This document shows, one piece after another, positions 51,638 to 61,031 of a stretch of DNA of 64,000 nucleotides. The notes beneath the pieces were generated by a model. It worked only from the letters and a program-made list of their open reading frames with translations, was not told the DNA's origin and did not search any database. Location: the NCBI GenBank assembly GCA_022841705.1, contig JALHQZ010000001.1:930001-994000 (forward strand). The letters run 5' to 3'. This DNA comes from Pirellulales bacterium (GTDB lineage: Bacteria; Planctomycetota; Planctomycetia; Pirellulales; Lacipirellulaceae). Each line of letters opens with the position of its first letter. Positions within the stretch are counted from its first letter, which is position 1. The translations under genes and the position numbers were made by a program.

Positions 51638-52960
51638 TCACCAAGTGAATCCCGTACCCACTGATACGCCGTAGAGATCGAGCTCCTGCCCCGCGGCGGA
51701 AGCGGTCGCGGTTCCTTGCGAGTTGTTGGGGCTCGTGCCGAATCCGGCAAACGAGCCCGCCTGGGCTGTGCCGTCGCCGGTGTTCCAGTATTGGTACTCG
51801 AACACGACGCGGAAGAACGCATCGGCCGGGAAACAAATCACGCGGTAATCCCATTGCAGACCGCCGATCGCTTCGCCGATGAAGATCGAATCATCAGTCG
51901 AGGCGGCAGCGCGATTGAAAGACGCTGCGCCGGCGGGGCCTGAAGGGGTCATTTCGGAGACGCCTGTTTCCGCATTCACGTGCGTGCAGCCCCACAGCAT
52001 CGAGCCGCGCAAGCCACCAATCAAGTGAACGCACGAACCACAGAACAAAGGCTTGCGACCTTGCCAGCTTCCGGTGACGCCCGTGCCGTACGCAGTCCGA
52101 TTGGCGTACGCTCGACTGGTGAGCAGGCCCGTGCCGCTGGCCCCGTCGTTCACGGTGGCGAAAGAACTGAGCCCGTTGGTGTTTTCGAGCGATGCGTGTC
52201 GGGCGCCGAAGGTCATGATGTTCCGGCAATCGCAGTGGCAGAAGCTATAGGTTCCCTCCACATCGACCGTGTACATTTCCAGTTGGTTGTAGGCGTCGTA
52301 CCCGAAGTTCGGGATGCCCTCGGAGTGAATGGTGGACGAAATGAACGGATCGTACGCCCCTTCGTGAGCACGCAGGTGCCAATAGCGCGCCATTACGCCC
52401 CAGCAGCCATGCTGCACGCCTAGCCACAATCGCGGCGCCACATAAAAGTTATCGAGGTCCGGTGAAGCAACACGGTTATCCACCACGGGCGCCGCTAGAT
52501 TGTCGTTGAGCTGATAACCCACAGCGCCATCGTTAACGTCCGCCGCTAAGAAGGTGGCTTCCACCCCGCCTAACCAGTAGGTCGGCACGCAGCAGGGAGG
52601 CGGGCAGCACGGTGGGGGGCAACAGCTTGAGGGGCAACCACAACCGGCCGGATCACAGCAGCCGGCGCCGACGTAGGGCGCTGGCTCGGTCGCCATTTTC
52701 CAAACGTCGCCATTGTCGCTCGGCGATGATTCCGGAGCGGCTTCGCCGGTAGAACTGGTGCGGACGATCGACTCGTCGAACCGTTCACCCAAGAATGTGA
52801 TCTTGTCACCGCGCGTCGCGACGTACAGCACATCGTACTCGGCAGGTTCAGCGGCCAAGGGATCAGTTGCCGTTACGATCCCCACCGCCGGCAGAGAACT
52901 GCTCGCTGTCAGCAGCAAACCCCACACGCTACGAGTCAGTACTCCGGTGATCGAAGTCAT
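51638..52960 (-). CDS. BBP7-type outer-membrane beta-barrel protein
   Basis: A 440-residue protein. Signal peptide MTSITGVLTRSVWGLLLTAS; a spacer with tandem CCPPPCC units (in CGCPSSCCPPPCCPPPCC) then YWLGGVEATFLAADVNDG and amphipathic strands through the rest of the length, ending AAGQELDLYGVSVGTGFTW with a terminal aromatic as in outer-membrane barrels. This is the layout of the planctomycete BBP7/Lpg1974-like family. The Cys-rich segment is probably disulfide-bonded in the envelope. It is convergent with the small secreted protein and divergent from the transporter gene. Confidence 0.87.
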   Translation of the reverse strand: MTSITGVLTRSVWGLLLTASSSLPAVGIVTATDPLAAEPAEYDVLYVATRGDKITFLGERFDESIVRTSSTGEAAPESSPSDNGDVWKMATEPAPYVGAGCCDPAGCGCPSSCCPPPCCPPPCCVPTYWLGGVEATFLAADVNDGAVGYQLNDNLAAPVVDNRVASPDLDNFYVAPRLWLGVQHGCWGVMARYWHLRAHEGAYDPFISSTIHSEGIPNFGYDAYNQLEMYTVDVEGTYSFCHCDCRNIMTFGARHASLENTNGLSSFATVNDGASGTGLLTSRAYANRTAYGTGVTGSWQGRKPLFCGSCVHLIGGLRGSMLWGCTHVNAETGVSEMTPSGPAGAASFNRAAASTDDSIFIGEAIGGLQWDYRVICFPADAFFRVVFEYQYWNTGDGTAQAGSFAGFGTSPNNSQGTATASAAGQELDLYGVSVGTGFTW

Positions 52961-53390
52961 ATCGCCCGTCCCTGGATGTAAGTCGCCTTCGCAGCGAGCG
53001 AACATCGCTCCTCCGAAAGCTTCACGGAACCAGCCGGATGGCATCCTTGCCAACACCCTACGGTCTTCCGTCGGTCCGCAGAACGAGATCGACCCTCGCT
53101 GCTGGATTATTCCACAATGAGTTAGCAGACGCGCACTGCTTCGCCATGCCGAAGAGCTTACCCAACCCGAGCAACCCCGACGAGCGTTGTGGCTTAACGC
53201 ACCAAATTGCCCAGCCGGCGCCGCCCGACATTCGGGCCTGACGATGTTGCGGCATTCACCGACGAGCGTGAAGTCACTAGCGCCACGGGCCGATCAACCG
53301 ACTTGGGTGCTGCGAAAGCTACAAGCGTAAGACCTTTGCTAGCAGTCACTGCTGGCGCCAATTACTCGCTTGAGAAGCAGTCGGTTACGC
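52961..53390. other. 430-base non-coding spacer
   Basis: No gene is seen on either strand. It must hold the promoters of the two divergent envelope protein genes; no sigma-70 hexamer pair stands out. Confidence 0.45.
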
Positions 53391-54788
53391 ATGACGGACC
53401 AAGCCACCAACTCGACTTTTGAATCCGCTCTGCGGAGGGCGTTCGCTGCCTGCGTCCTCGCGCTGGGGGTGGCCGCTCAAGCCGCCGCCGAGGTTCCGTC
53501 CAGCGGTCCTGGAGTTTTCTTCAGCCCGTTCTACTACCAGAATCCCGGCAACCCGGAACGCGACGCCTTTCCTCCCAACGATACCGGGTTCTGGCAAGGC
53601 GTCACCGGGCCCTTGAGTTGGACGAATCCCGGCGCTGAGTCGTCGACAACCACCGCCGCGAAGCCGAAAGCTTCAGCTGGTTCAGGCCAATACTCATGGT
53701 TGCAGCCGTGGGGTTGGCAGGACCCAGTCGAAACCACCGAACCAATCGCGGGACCAATGCTCGCGTCGGGCGTCGAGCCAATCGCTGCGGAAGAAGTCCC
53801 CCCTCCGCCACAAGCCCTTCAGCCCGGCCCCGGTTCAGGGAACCCGAATCCCCCCACAAATAGCCCCGGCGAGAATGTTCCCGCTCCTTCGGCAGCTGCT
53901 GGTGGCGGGCAAGCGAAGAGCCTTAGCGAAGCCGAATCACTCGGTGAAGAACCCCCCGAACAGCGCTTGCAGTTTCTGCGAGCGCAGTCCGTGCTGCTCA
54001 AGCCGGGGGAGCTGCAAATCGACATCGGCCTCGCCTATTCGCTCACCGAGAACGATTTCCCCGTCGTGCAATCGACTAACTCGGGCAATCAGATTCTTGA
54101 AGCCACCTTCAAACAGCGGCAACTCATTGTGCCGCTGGAATTCCGGCTCGGCATCACTCGCCGGATGCAGGCCTTCCTCAGCGTTCCGGTTGGCGCTGCC
54201 CAAACGGAGTTTTCCGTGCCGAACACTTTCGAGCAGGACGATGCCAGCGGTGGCTTGGGTGACATTTCGTTCGGCAGTTCGTTCCTGTTGGTAGACGGCA
54301 ACGGCTCGGGGACGGACGTGGTTGTCACGCTCTCGGCGACGGTTCCTTCGGGTGATTCGCCGTTCATCGGCAATGTGAGTGCTCTGCCGGGCCCCTCGCT
54401 GGGCAATAATACTTGGGCGACCGCCGGCGATTTGCTCTTCATCGACAATTACGATCCCGTCGTGATCTTCTATGGCATTGGGTACCGACATCAGTTCGAG
54501 CGCGAGTTTTTGGGAGTGGATGTTGATCCCGGTGAAGAGATTCGCGCTCAATTGGGCGTTGGCTTCGCGGTGAACTCGCAGGTCACGCTCAGCACGCGTT
54601 TCGCCACGGCGTTCATCACTCGCACACAGTACGATGGACAAAGTGTGGATGGTTCCTATTCCGAACCAATGTCCCTCCGCTTTGCGGCCACGGTCCTGCG
54701 CTGTCATAAGCTGATTGAGCCCTTCGCCGAGATCGGCGCTACGGACGACGCGACCGCCTCGCGGTTCGGCATCGTCTGGACGTACTAG
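53391..54788 (+). CDS. Outer-membrane transporter-like protein
   Basis: A 465-residue protein. Signal peptide after a polar start (LRRAFAACVLALGVAAQAAA). A Pro-rich low-complexity region spans about 60-190. The C-terminal 270 residues form amphipathic strands: LLKPGELQIDIGLAYSLTEN, RLGITRRMQAFLSVPVGAAQ, GLGDISFGSSFLLVDG and a terminal FGIVWTY, as in PF13557-type (phenol MetA-pathway) outer-membrane proteins. It is followed 8 bases later by the C39 peptidase gene, so the two are co-transcribed. Confidence 0.85.
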   Translation: MTDQATNSTFESALRRAFAACVLALGVAAQAAAEVPSSGPGVFFSPFYYQNPGNPERDAFPPNDTGFWQGVTGPLSWTNPGAESSTTTAAKPKASAGSGQYSWLQPWGWQDPVETTEPIAGPMLASGVEPIAAEEVPPPPQALQPGPGSGNPNPPTNSPGENVPAPSAAAGGGQAKSLSEAESLGEEPPEQRLQFLRAQSVLLKPGELQIDIGLAYSLTENDFPVVQSTNSGNQILEATFKQRQLIVPLEFRLGITRRMQAFLSVPVGAAQTEFSVPNTFEQDDASGGLGDISFGSSFLLVDGNGSGTDVVVTLSATVPSGDSPFIGNVSALPGPSLGNNTWATAGDLLFIDNYDPVVIFYGIGYRHQFEREFLGVDVDPGEEIRAQLGVGFAVNSQVTLSTRFATAFITRTQYDGQSVDGSYSEPMSLRFAATVLRCHKLIEPFAEIGATDDATASRFGIVWTY

Positions 54789-54796
54789 GCCTGCCT

Positions 54797-55489
54797 ATGA
54801 ACGCTCGCGCGATTGCCCTGGCGCTGCTCACCATCCTGTTCGGCGTGGCTAGCGCCGCGCCGCCGGTGCGTGATGGCGATCACCGCACGGCCAAATGCAT
54901 CCACAGTTGGCGCGCTCTGCAGCGCCGCAACATTGTGATGCAAGAGCGCGACTACTCCTGTGGCGCGGCAGCGCTGGCGACGCTGGTGAAGTATTATGTG
55001 GGTGACGACGTGGACGAGACGTTCTTTCTAAAAGAACTCGACCACATTCTAACGGCCGAAGAAGTCGTCGACCGAGTGAAGAACGGCCTCGCACTGAGTG
55101 ACCTCCGCAAAGTTGCCGTGCGCACCGGTTACCAAGCGGTCGTCGCAAAGCTGTCGTTCGAAAAGCTGATCGAAGCAAAGGCCCCGCTGCTGGTGGGCAT
55201 CGAAGTCGATGGCTACAAGCACTTCGTCGTCTACCGTGGCTTCGATGGGTATTGGGTATACCTCGCCGACCCCATCCGCGGCAACCTGCGGATCAAAGGG
55301 CACGAGTTTCAATCGCAGTGGCAGAAAAACCTGGCGCTCGCCGTCACGAAAGCGGGGCTCAAACCTGATCGAATTACCCCGCTGAGCATCTCTGGCGGCG
55401 AGATTTTCGTCGGCCAAACCAACCGCCAGCTCATCCTCACGCAGCCCACCCGCGGTTCAATCCACGACCCGGCGCCCAGCCGGCACTAG
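54797..55489 (+). CDS. C39-family cysteine peptidase (secreted)
   Basis: A 230-residue peptidase with signal peptide MNARAIALALLTILFGVASA. The C39 active site is QERDYSCGAAALATLVKYYV (catalytic Cys55), His142 in YKHFVVYRG and Asp158 in YLADPIRG, all present. The family cleaves after double-glycine leaders or, as in FapD of Pseudomonas, processes functional amyloid components. Pairing with an outer-membrane barrel gene is also a FapD/FapF-like arrangement, although no amyloid subunit repeat is recognised here. Confidence 0.9.
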   Translation: MNARAIALALLTILFGVASAAPPVRDGDHRTAKCIHSWRALQRRNIVMQERDYSCGAAALATLVKYYVGDDVDETFFLKELDHILTAEEVVDRVKNGLALSDLRKVAVRTGYQAVVAKLSFEKLIEAKAPLLVGIEVDGYKHFVVYRGFDGYWVYLADPIRGNLRIKGHEFQSQWQKNLALAVTKAGLKPDRITPLSISGGEIFVGQTNRQLILTQPTRGSIHDPAPSRH

Positions 55490-55557
55490 AAGCCTAAGTT
55501 CGTGCGAATTGAGGGCTTTTCTAACCCCATTTCGTAAGCCATACTTAAGGACTCGCC

Positions 55558-55630
55558 GGACAGATAGCTCAGTTGGTAGAGCACAGGACTGAAAATCCTG
55601 GTGTCGGGGGTTCGATCCCCCCTCTGTCCA
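55558..55630 (+). tRNA. tRNA-Phe (GAA)
   Basis: A 73-base cloverleaf: acceptor GGACAGA pairs with TCTGTCC plus discriminator A; D-loop AGCTCAGTTGGTAGAGC; anticodon arm CAGGA-CTGAAAA-TCCTG, anticodon GAA; T arm GGGGGTTCGATCCCCC. CCA is not encoded (the next bases are CTT). A T-rich run follows. Confidence 0.97.
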
Positions 55631-55662
55631 CTTGTTTCTTTTTTTGGCCGGCCGCTTGGGGC

Positions 55663-56904
55663 TTAGCGCTTAAGCGGCGCTAGACTGCGAGCGGCCTGTT
55701 CTTGCGCGGCGATTTTCCGTAACGTCCGCTCGCTCCGGAAATAGAGTCCGTCGGCACCCACCGCGGGGGAGCCGAGTGTCGCTTCGCCCAAATCATTCTC
55801 GGCGACCGTCTTGCCGGTGGTGATGTCCACCACAAAAACTTTGCCGGCATCGTTGACGGCGTAGAGCAGTTTGCCCGCGACGACGGGTGTCGCCCAAAAG
55901 TTGCCGCCGAGGCGTTCCTGCCATTCGATCTCGCCATCAGCAGCGCTCGCGCTCACTAGCACGCCGCCCCCCTTAATGGCTAGCACTTGATCGCCCACCA
56001 CCAGCGGGCTCGGCGAACCAGGCGAGACTTTTACTTTGCGCCACTTCTCGACAACCTGCTGTGGATTACTCACATCCACCGCGATGAGCCCGCTGTCTGA
56101 AGGTAAGTACGCGATTGAACCGGCGAGCGTCATTGACGGAATTTTGTCGAGGTCCGCCTCCCAATTGGATAACACTTCACCCGTGTTGGCGTCGATGAGT
56201 GTGAGTCCGTCGGAACCCTGCAGGGCAACCGCGGACGATTCATCGCTGATCTTGATCGCAATCGGCGACGACCAGTTGGCGCCCTTTGGTCGCGGAACTT
56301 CCCACAGCGTGGCGCCGCTGCGGCGATCGCAGCCGATGGCGAAGGAGTCGCCCTGGCATTCGCACAGGACGACCACGGCGTTGCCGGCTACGACCGGGGA
56401 AGAGCTCATTCCCACATCGTTGCCGACGCGCGGATGATCGAGCGTGAGTCCGCGAATCCATTGTACGTTCCCTTCGAAGTCGAGGCAGATCAAGTCGTTC
56501 GACGAGAAGAACGCGAAGATCCGCTCGCCGTCACTGGCCGCGGTCGGCGCCGCGTTGCTACTGGTGGGATGAAAGAACGTCCGCCCCATCGCCCAAAATC
56601 GGCGATGCCAAAGCAGTTGTCCATCACCAGCGCGGTAAGCAAGGACGTGCTCGCGCGATTCGTTGGGCCCGCTACTTGCGGTTACAACGACGGTCTCTCC
56701 AACGACGATCGGCCCACTCACCCCGCGACCGGGCAGTTCCGCCTTCCACGCGATGTTCGTTCCCTCTTTGGCTGACCAAGTTGTGGGCAGGTTCACCCCT
56801 GCGGACACACTTGAAGCGTTCGGCCCGCGGAACTGAGGCCAATCGTCGGCGTGAGCGAATTGCGCGAGCAGGCAACATGAAGTGAAGAAGATCAGTGACC
56901 GCAT
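55663..56904 (-). CDS. Secreted PQQ-like beta-propeller protein
   Basis: A 413-residue exported propeller. Signal peptide MRSLIFFTSCCLLAQFAHA, then DDWPQFRGPNASSVSAGVNL, the standard start of planctomycete PQQ-repeat proteins, and repeated blades ending in DxxTGxxxW-like turns (IDANTGEVLSNWE, VDITTGKTVAENDL, SASAADGEIEWQERL). The family is BamB-like and may be structural, or a quinoprotein enzyme with lost catalytic residues; no Ca/PQQ catalytic Asp/Glu set can be assigned. Confidence 0.87.
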   Translation of the reverse strand: MRSLIFFTSCCLLAQFAHADDWPQFRGPNASSVSAGVNLPTTWSAKEGTNIAWKAELPGRGVSGPIVVGETVVVTASSGPNESREHVLAYRAGDGQLLWHRRFWAMGRTFFHPTSSNAAPTAASDGERIFAFFSSNDLICLDFEGNVQWIRGLTLDHPRVGNDVGMSSSPVVAGNAVVVLCECQGDSFAIGCDRRSGATLWEVPRPKGANWSSPIAIKISDESSAVALQGSDGLTLIDANTGEVLSNWEADLDKIPSMTLAGSIAYLPSDSGLIAVDVSNPQQVVEKWRKVKVSPGSPSPLVVGDQVLAIKGGGVLVSASAADGEIEWQERLGGNFWATPVVAGKLLYAVNDAGKVFVVDITTGKTVAENDLGEATLGSPAVGADGLYFRSERTLRKIAAQEQAARSLAPLKR

Positions 56905-56991
56905 AGCTTTGCGATTTGTTGGAGGAAAAAAGCGAACGCGAATGAAGCGAATCAGCGCGAATAAAGGAAAGAGGATAAGGGAGACATGATT

Positions 56992-57435
56992 TTATTGCTT
57001 TTTGGCGACACGAGTGAAGACAACATCGTATCGTAAACCGAGCAGTGTAAGCGCATCAAACGCGATTGATCCATGTGCATGGAGAATCCCCAATAGGAGG
57101 TGACCGGTGTGCACAGCCGAAGCATCAAGTCCAGAGGCAACTCGAATCGCGTGCTCCGTTACGCGTTTTGCATTGGGTTGCACGGTGCGCCTGCCTTGCA
57201 TCACCATATTTCCGTGACGTAGAACTCGCCGTTTCAGTTCCGCCACTATTTGTCCCGCCGTGATTTCGAGTTGCGCCAGTATCGCCGTGGCCTCGGATGG
57301 CGAGTTTAGGCAAAGACCGAGAAGGATGTGTTCGGTGTCGATGTAGTCGTGATTGAGTTTCCCGGCACAGTAATTCGCAAGCTGCATTGTCCGTACAGCT
57401 CGATCATCAAAATGTGAGTAGGAGAGGTTGGTCAT
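56992..57435 (-). CDS. Stand-alone Clp N-terminal domain protein
   Basis: A 147-residue protein consisting only of two Clp-N (ClpA/ClpC N-domain) repeats: FDDRAVRTMQLANYCAGKLN with DYIDTEHILLGLCLNSPSEA, then RVTEHAIRVASGLDASAVHT with GHLLLGILHAHGSIA. The N-domain binds adaptors and substrates of AAA+ unfoldases. No ATPase modules follow, so it might be an adaptor, a competitor or a relic. The AAA+ body is absent from the window. Confidence 0.9.
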   Translation of the reverse strand: MTNLSYSHFDDRAVRTMQLANYCAGKLNHDYIDTEHILLGLCLNSPSEATAILAQLEITAGQIVAELKRRVLRHGNMVMQGRRTVQPNAKRVTEHAIRVASGLDASAVHTGHLLLGILHAHGSIAFDALTLLGLRYDVVFTRVAKKQ

Positions 57436-57492
57436 CGTGCAGTCAACCTCGAGTTACTCAACATCCTTACTATCCCTTTTCCGTGTTCGCGC

Positions 57493-58623
57493 TCATTCGC
57501 GGGCAGTCGTTTCAAGTTTCGCGGCGCCGCCGAGGGCGTCGGTCAAACGCAACTGCACACCCCAGACGTTCGTCCAGGGTTGGGTTTGGTCGTTTTGGAC
57601 AATCTTCACCAGGATCGTGTTCTCGCCGGCGCGAAGTTTCGCGGGCGACGCGTATTGGTCGACCGCGGAGCCGGAGTGATAGACCTCGTTGTCGGCGATC
57701 AGCTCGCCGTTGAGCCACACCTTGGTGGCGTTTTTGCTGCTATAACGAACTTCAACGGGTTGTTCAGTCGGTGAAGTGACCGTCGCGTAGGCGTAGCCGA
57801 CCACTTCTTTTTCGTTCACGAGGCCTGCGTTGAGGTCGAGCTCTGCCATCTCGTCATTCGCGGCAAGCGGCTTCCAACTCACTTCGCCCTTCTTGCCGGG
57901 GTACTTCGCGGCGAGATCGACCTTAGCTTCCGGCGGATAAACTTCAGCGAAGCCTTGGCCGCCGGCGTAGTCGAATGGCCCAATCACTTGCCACTCGCGC
58001 ACGAAGCCCAGCACATCGCCCAAGTTGACCTTCACGTCCAACTTCCCCAGTTCATCGCGACATGCTTCGAGCTGCTCAATGTTGCGGGCCGCGCTCAAGG
58101 CTTGCTGCAAGAGTTCCGTCTTGCGGGTTTTGTCGGATTCGTCTTTGGCCAGCGCCATTAGCTGAGCCACCGCGTCGTATCGCAACTCTATACTCGAATC
58201 GTTCGCGAGCGCCGGCAACAATTCATCGGCAAGTTTGGGTTGGAAGGTGACCAGCCACTCGTAGGCCACGCGCCGCGCATGCGGAGGGAGAGTGTCGTCC
58301 TTCAAGACAGCTCGCAAATCTTCCGCCGGGAAAGCACTGCGACTGACGAGCGCTCGTTCAGCGACGGCATCAGCGGCGGAGCGAAGATAGTTCTCCGCGA
58401 GGGGTGAAGCGCCCGCCATGCCGCGGAGCAAATCGTCGAGCTGATCGGTCGGCGCCGCGGCCAATCCTTCCAGCGCCCGCTGCAATTCTGGCGTAGCGCT
58501 CGCGGTCGCGGCAGATTTTACTTCGCCGATGAGGCTGTCAAGCTCTGCTGGAGTTAGCGCTAAGGCCGGCTGAACTGCCAGCAGCACGACCAAACAGCAC
58601 GCGAATCTGTAAGAGATCGCCAT
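57493..58623 (-). CDS. Secreted helical-plus-beta-sandwich protein
   Basis: A 376-residue exported protein. Signal peptide MAISYRFACCLVVLLAVQPA with ALA cleavage. Residues 25-190 form a helical repeat array (LRAVLKDDTLPPHARRVAYE, LLPALANDSSIELRYDAVAQ) like a HEAT/PBS solenoid. The C-terminal half (EWQVIGPFDYAGGQGFAEVY, VEVRYSSKNATKVWLNGELI, ENTILVKIVQNDQTQPWTNV) is a galactose-binding-like beta-sandwich as found in glycosyl hydrolases. It may bind glycans. GGAG eight bases before the ATG. Divergent from the FdhF-type gene. Confidence 0.82.
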   Translation of the reverse strand: MAISYRFACCLVVLLAVQPALALTPAELDSLIGEVKSAATASATPELQRALEGLAAAPTDQLDDLLRGMAGASPLAENYLRSAADAVAERALVSRSAFPAEDLRAVLKDDTLPPHARRVAYEWLVTFQPKLADELLPALANDSSIELRYDAVAQLMALAKDESDKTRKTELLQQALSAARNIEQLEACRDELGKLDVKVNLGDVLGFVREWQVIGPFDYAGGQGFAEVYPPEAKVDLAAKYPGKKGEVSWKPLAANDEMAELDLNAGLVNEKEVVGYAYATVTSPTEQPVEVRYSSKNATKVWLNGELIADNEVYHSGSAVDQYASPAKLRAGENTILVKIVQNDQTQPWTNVWGVQLRLTDALGGAAKLETTARE

Positions 58624-58727
58624 TTTCGCTCCCGAAACGTGACCAAGGTGCACTGCCGGCGGGTTGGGACATCACTCTCCAACAGAGTATCCTAGAAGGG
58701 CGGCGTTCGGCAACCAGTGCTCACCTT

Positions 58728-58802
58728 CGTAGCTTGGCCTCCTCGGCCGTGCGTGCGGCAATTCGCTCGGCCGCGCCGCTAGGAATCCTGAGGCCAAGAT
58801 AC
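58728..58802. repeat. Palindromic element upstream of the FdhF-type gene
   Basis: Begins CGTAGCTTGGCCTCCT and ends CCTGAGGCCAAG then ATACC, an imperfect inverted pair sharing both ends and the ATTCGCTCGGC centre with the element at 61032, so the two are copies of one element flanking the gene. Confidence 0.8.
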
Positions 58803-58817
58803 CGGCTCATTCTCGCA

Positions 58818-61025
58818 ATGAAAAAACCCAAATCAGGCGGCGGTTGGTTTGCGGTGGCCTACTCGCTACGCAAAGCGCGCGAAGCGGGGGGCTTTTGGAA
58901 GTTTTGGAAGGCGATGCGTTCCAAAAACGCCTGCAAAACGTGCGCGCTCGGCATGGGGGGCCAGCGCGGCGGGATGGTCAACGAGCTGGGCCACTTCCCC
59001 GAGGTCTGCAAGAAGTCGATGCAGGCGATGGTCGCGGACATGCAGGGGGCCATCCGCAGCGAGTTCTGGACCAAGTTCGGCCCGCGGCACCTGCAGCAGC
59101 TTTCGCCGCGCGAGCTGGAGCACTGCGGGCGGCTCGTCGAACCGGTCCTCTACATGGCGGAAAGCGGCAAGTACACGCCGGTAAGTTGGGACGATGCGCT
59201 CGATCGAATTGCCACCAAACTCGCCGCCGTCACGCCCGACGAAACCTTTTGGTACTTCAGCGGCCGCAGCAGTAATGAGGCGGGATTTTTGTTGCAAGTC
59301 TTCGCCCGGCTGTACGGCACCAACAATGTGAACAACTGCAGTTACTACTGCCACCAGGCAAGCGGCGTGGGCCTCACGACTATTACCGGCAGCGGAACGG
59401 CGACAGTGGAGTTGAGAGACATCGATCGCGCGGACCTCGTCTTCGTCATCGGCGGCAACCCGGCGTCGAATCATCCCCGGCTGATGCGCTCGCTAATGGA
59501 CCTCCGGCGGCGCGGTGGCGAGGTGATCGTCATCAACCCGCTGGTCGAAACGGGCCTGGTGAACTTCAGCGTGCCGAGCGACGTGCGCAGCTTGCTCTTT
59601 GGTTCGAAGATCGCTTCGCTCTATGTTCAGCCGCACATCGGTGGCGATCTCGCGCTGCTCACTGGCATTGCCAAACGGCTGGTGGAAAACCATCAGCACG
59701 ATGAGCAGTTTATCGCCCAGCACGCCAGTGGCTGGAACGAACTAAATGCACAGCTCGATTCTACTACGTGGGAAGAGATTACCGCGAAGTGCGGTTGCAC
59801 CCTGCCCGAGATTGACGCGATCACTGAGCGCTACGCCCGCGCAAAGAACGTGGTTTTCAGTTGGACAATGGGCATCACCCACCACGCGCACGGCGTGCTG
59901 AACGTGCAAGCGATCGGCAATCTCGCGATCCTGCGGGGGATGATCGGCCGCCCCGGCGCCGGGCTGATGCCGATTCGCGGGCACTCGAACGTCCAGGGCA
60001 TCGGCTCGGTTGGCGTGACGCCGAAACTCAAGGACGCCATTTTCGAACGGCTCCAGTCGCACTTCGGCGTGCAGCTTCCCACTACGGCGGGCCGGGACAC
60101 TATGGCGTGTATGACCGGCGCGAATCAGGGCGAACTCAGGGTGGGCCTCTGCCTCGGTGGAAACCTGTACGGTTCGAATCCCGACGCCACATTCGCCAAG
60201 CAAGCAATTTCGCAACTCGATCAGCTTACGTACCTCAGCACCACGCTCAATACGGGCCACGCGCACGGGCTGGCCAAGGAGACGATCATCCTGCCGGTAC
60301 TTGCGCGCGATGAAGAGCCGAGCGCTACCACTCAGGAGTCAATGTTCAACTACGTGCGGCTCAGCGATGGCGGCCCCCGGCGGCACGAAGGTCCGCGGAG
60401 CGAAGTGGAGGTGATCGCCGACCTCGCCGAGCGCGTCCGCACGAAGCAAGCCGAGCGGAATGCTTCACCGCAACTCGCGGCCATCGACTGGCGCAGCATG
60501 CGGGACACCGGCGCCATTCGCCAAGCGATCGCCAAAGTGATCCCCGGGTTTGAAGCGATCGGCGAAATCGACCGCACCAAACAAGAGTTCCAGATCACCG
60601 GCCGAGTGTTTCACGATTACCACTTCCCCACGCCCGACGGCCGCGTGAACCTGCACGCACACACGCTGCCGGAACTCGCGGGGACCGCCTCTGATGAAAT
60701 CCGCGTGATGACGATCCGCAGCGAAGGGCAGTTCAACACGGTGGTCTACGAAGACTACGATCTCTACCGTGGCATCGATGCCCGCGATGTGATTCTGTTG
60801 CACTCCGATGATTGCGCGCGGCTCGGCGTGCAGCCTGAAGAGCGGATCACCATCGTCGGTCCCGCCGGCAAGATGTTCGGCATCCGCGTGGTGGCATTCC
60901 CTGATATACGTCCAGGCAATGCCGCCATGTATTATCCCGAGTGCAATGTGCTGGTGAGCCGGGAGCTCGATCCCAGCAGTAAAACGCCAGCGTTTAAGTG
61001 TGTGGTGTGCAAAGTGGAGAAGTAG
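58818..61025 (+). CDS. FdhF/YdeP-family molybdopterin oxidoreductase
   Basis: A 735-residue molybdopterin enzyme of the FdhF/YdeP group. A short Cys-containing N domain (NACKTCALGMGGQRGGM, then a third Cys in FPEVCKKSMQ) could hold an Fe-S cluster. The Mo-cofactor domains have VSWDDALDRIATKLA, WYFSGRSSNEAGFLLQVFAR, NNCSYYCHQASGVGL (Cys candidate metal ligand), DLVFVIGGNPASNHPRLM, RGMIGRPGAGLMPIRGHSNV and a C-terminal NTVVYEDYDLYRGIDARDVI. No Tat signal, so it is cytoplasmic. In other bacteria the group is linked to formate or acid tolerance; the substrate is not known. It lacks electron-transfer subunit genes. Confidence 0.92.
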   Translation: MKKPKSGGGWFAVAYSLRKAREAGGFWKFWKAMRSKNACKTCALGMGGQRGGMVNELGHFPEVCKKSMQAMVADMQGAIRSEFWTKFGPRHLQQLSPRELEHCGRLVEPVLYMAESGKYTPVSWDDALDRIATKLAAVTPDETFWYFSGRSSNEAGFLLQVFARLYGTNNVNNCSYYCHQASGVGLTTITGSGTATVELRDIDRADLVFVIGGNPASNHPRLMRSLMDLRRRGGEVIVINPLVETGLVNFSVPSDVRSLLFGSKIASLYVQPHIGGDLALLTGIAKRLVENHQHDEQFIAQHASGWNELNAQLDSTTWEEITAKCGCTLPEIDAITERYARAKNVVFSWTMGITHHAHGVLNVQAIGNLAILRGMIGRPGAGLMPIRGHSNVQGIGSVGVTPKLKDAIFERLQSHFGVQLPTTAGRDTMACMTGANQGELRVGLCLGGNLYGSNPDATFAKQAISQLDQLTYLSTTLNTGHAHGLAKETIILPVLARDEEPSATTQESMFNYVRLSDGGPRRHEGPRSEVEVIADLAERVRTKQAERNASPQLAAIDWRSMRDTGAIRQAIAKVIPGFEAIGEIDRTKQEFQITGRVFHDYHFPTPDGRVNLHAHTLPELAGTASDEIRVMTIRSEGQFNTVVYEDYDLYRGIDARDVILLHSDDCARLGVQPEERITIVGPAGKMFGIRVVAFPDIRPGNAAMYYPECNVLVSRELDPSSKTPAFKCVVCKVEK

Positions 61026-61031
61026 TTTTTC

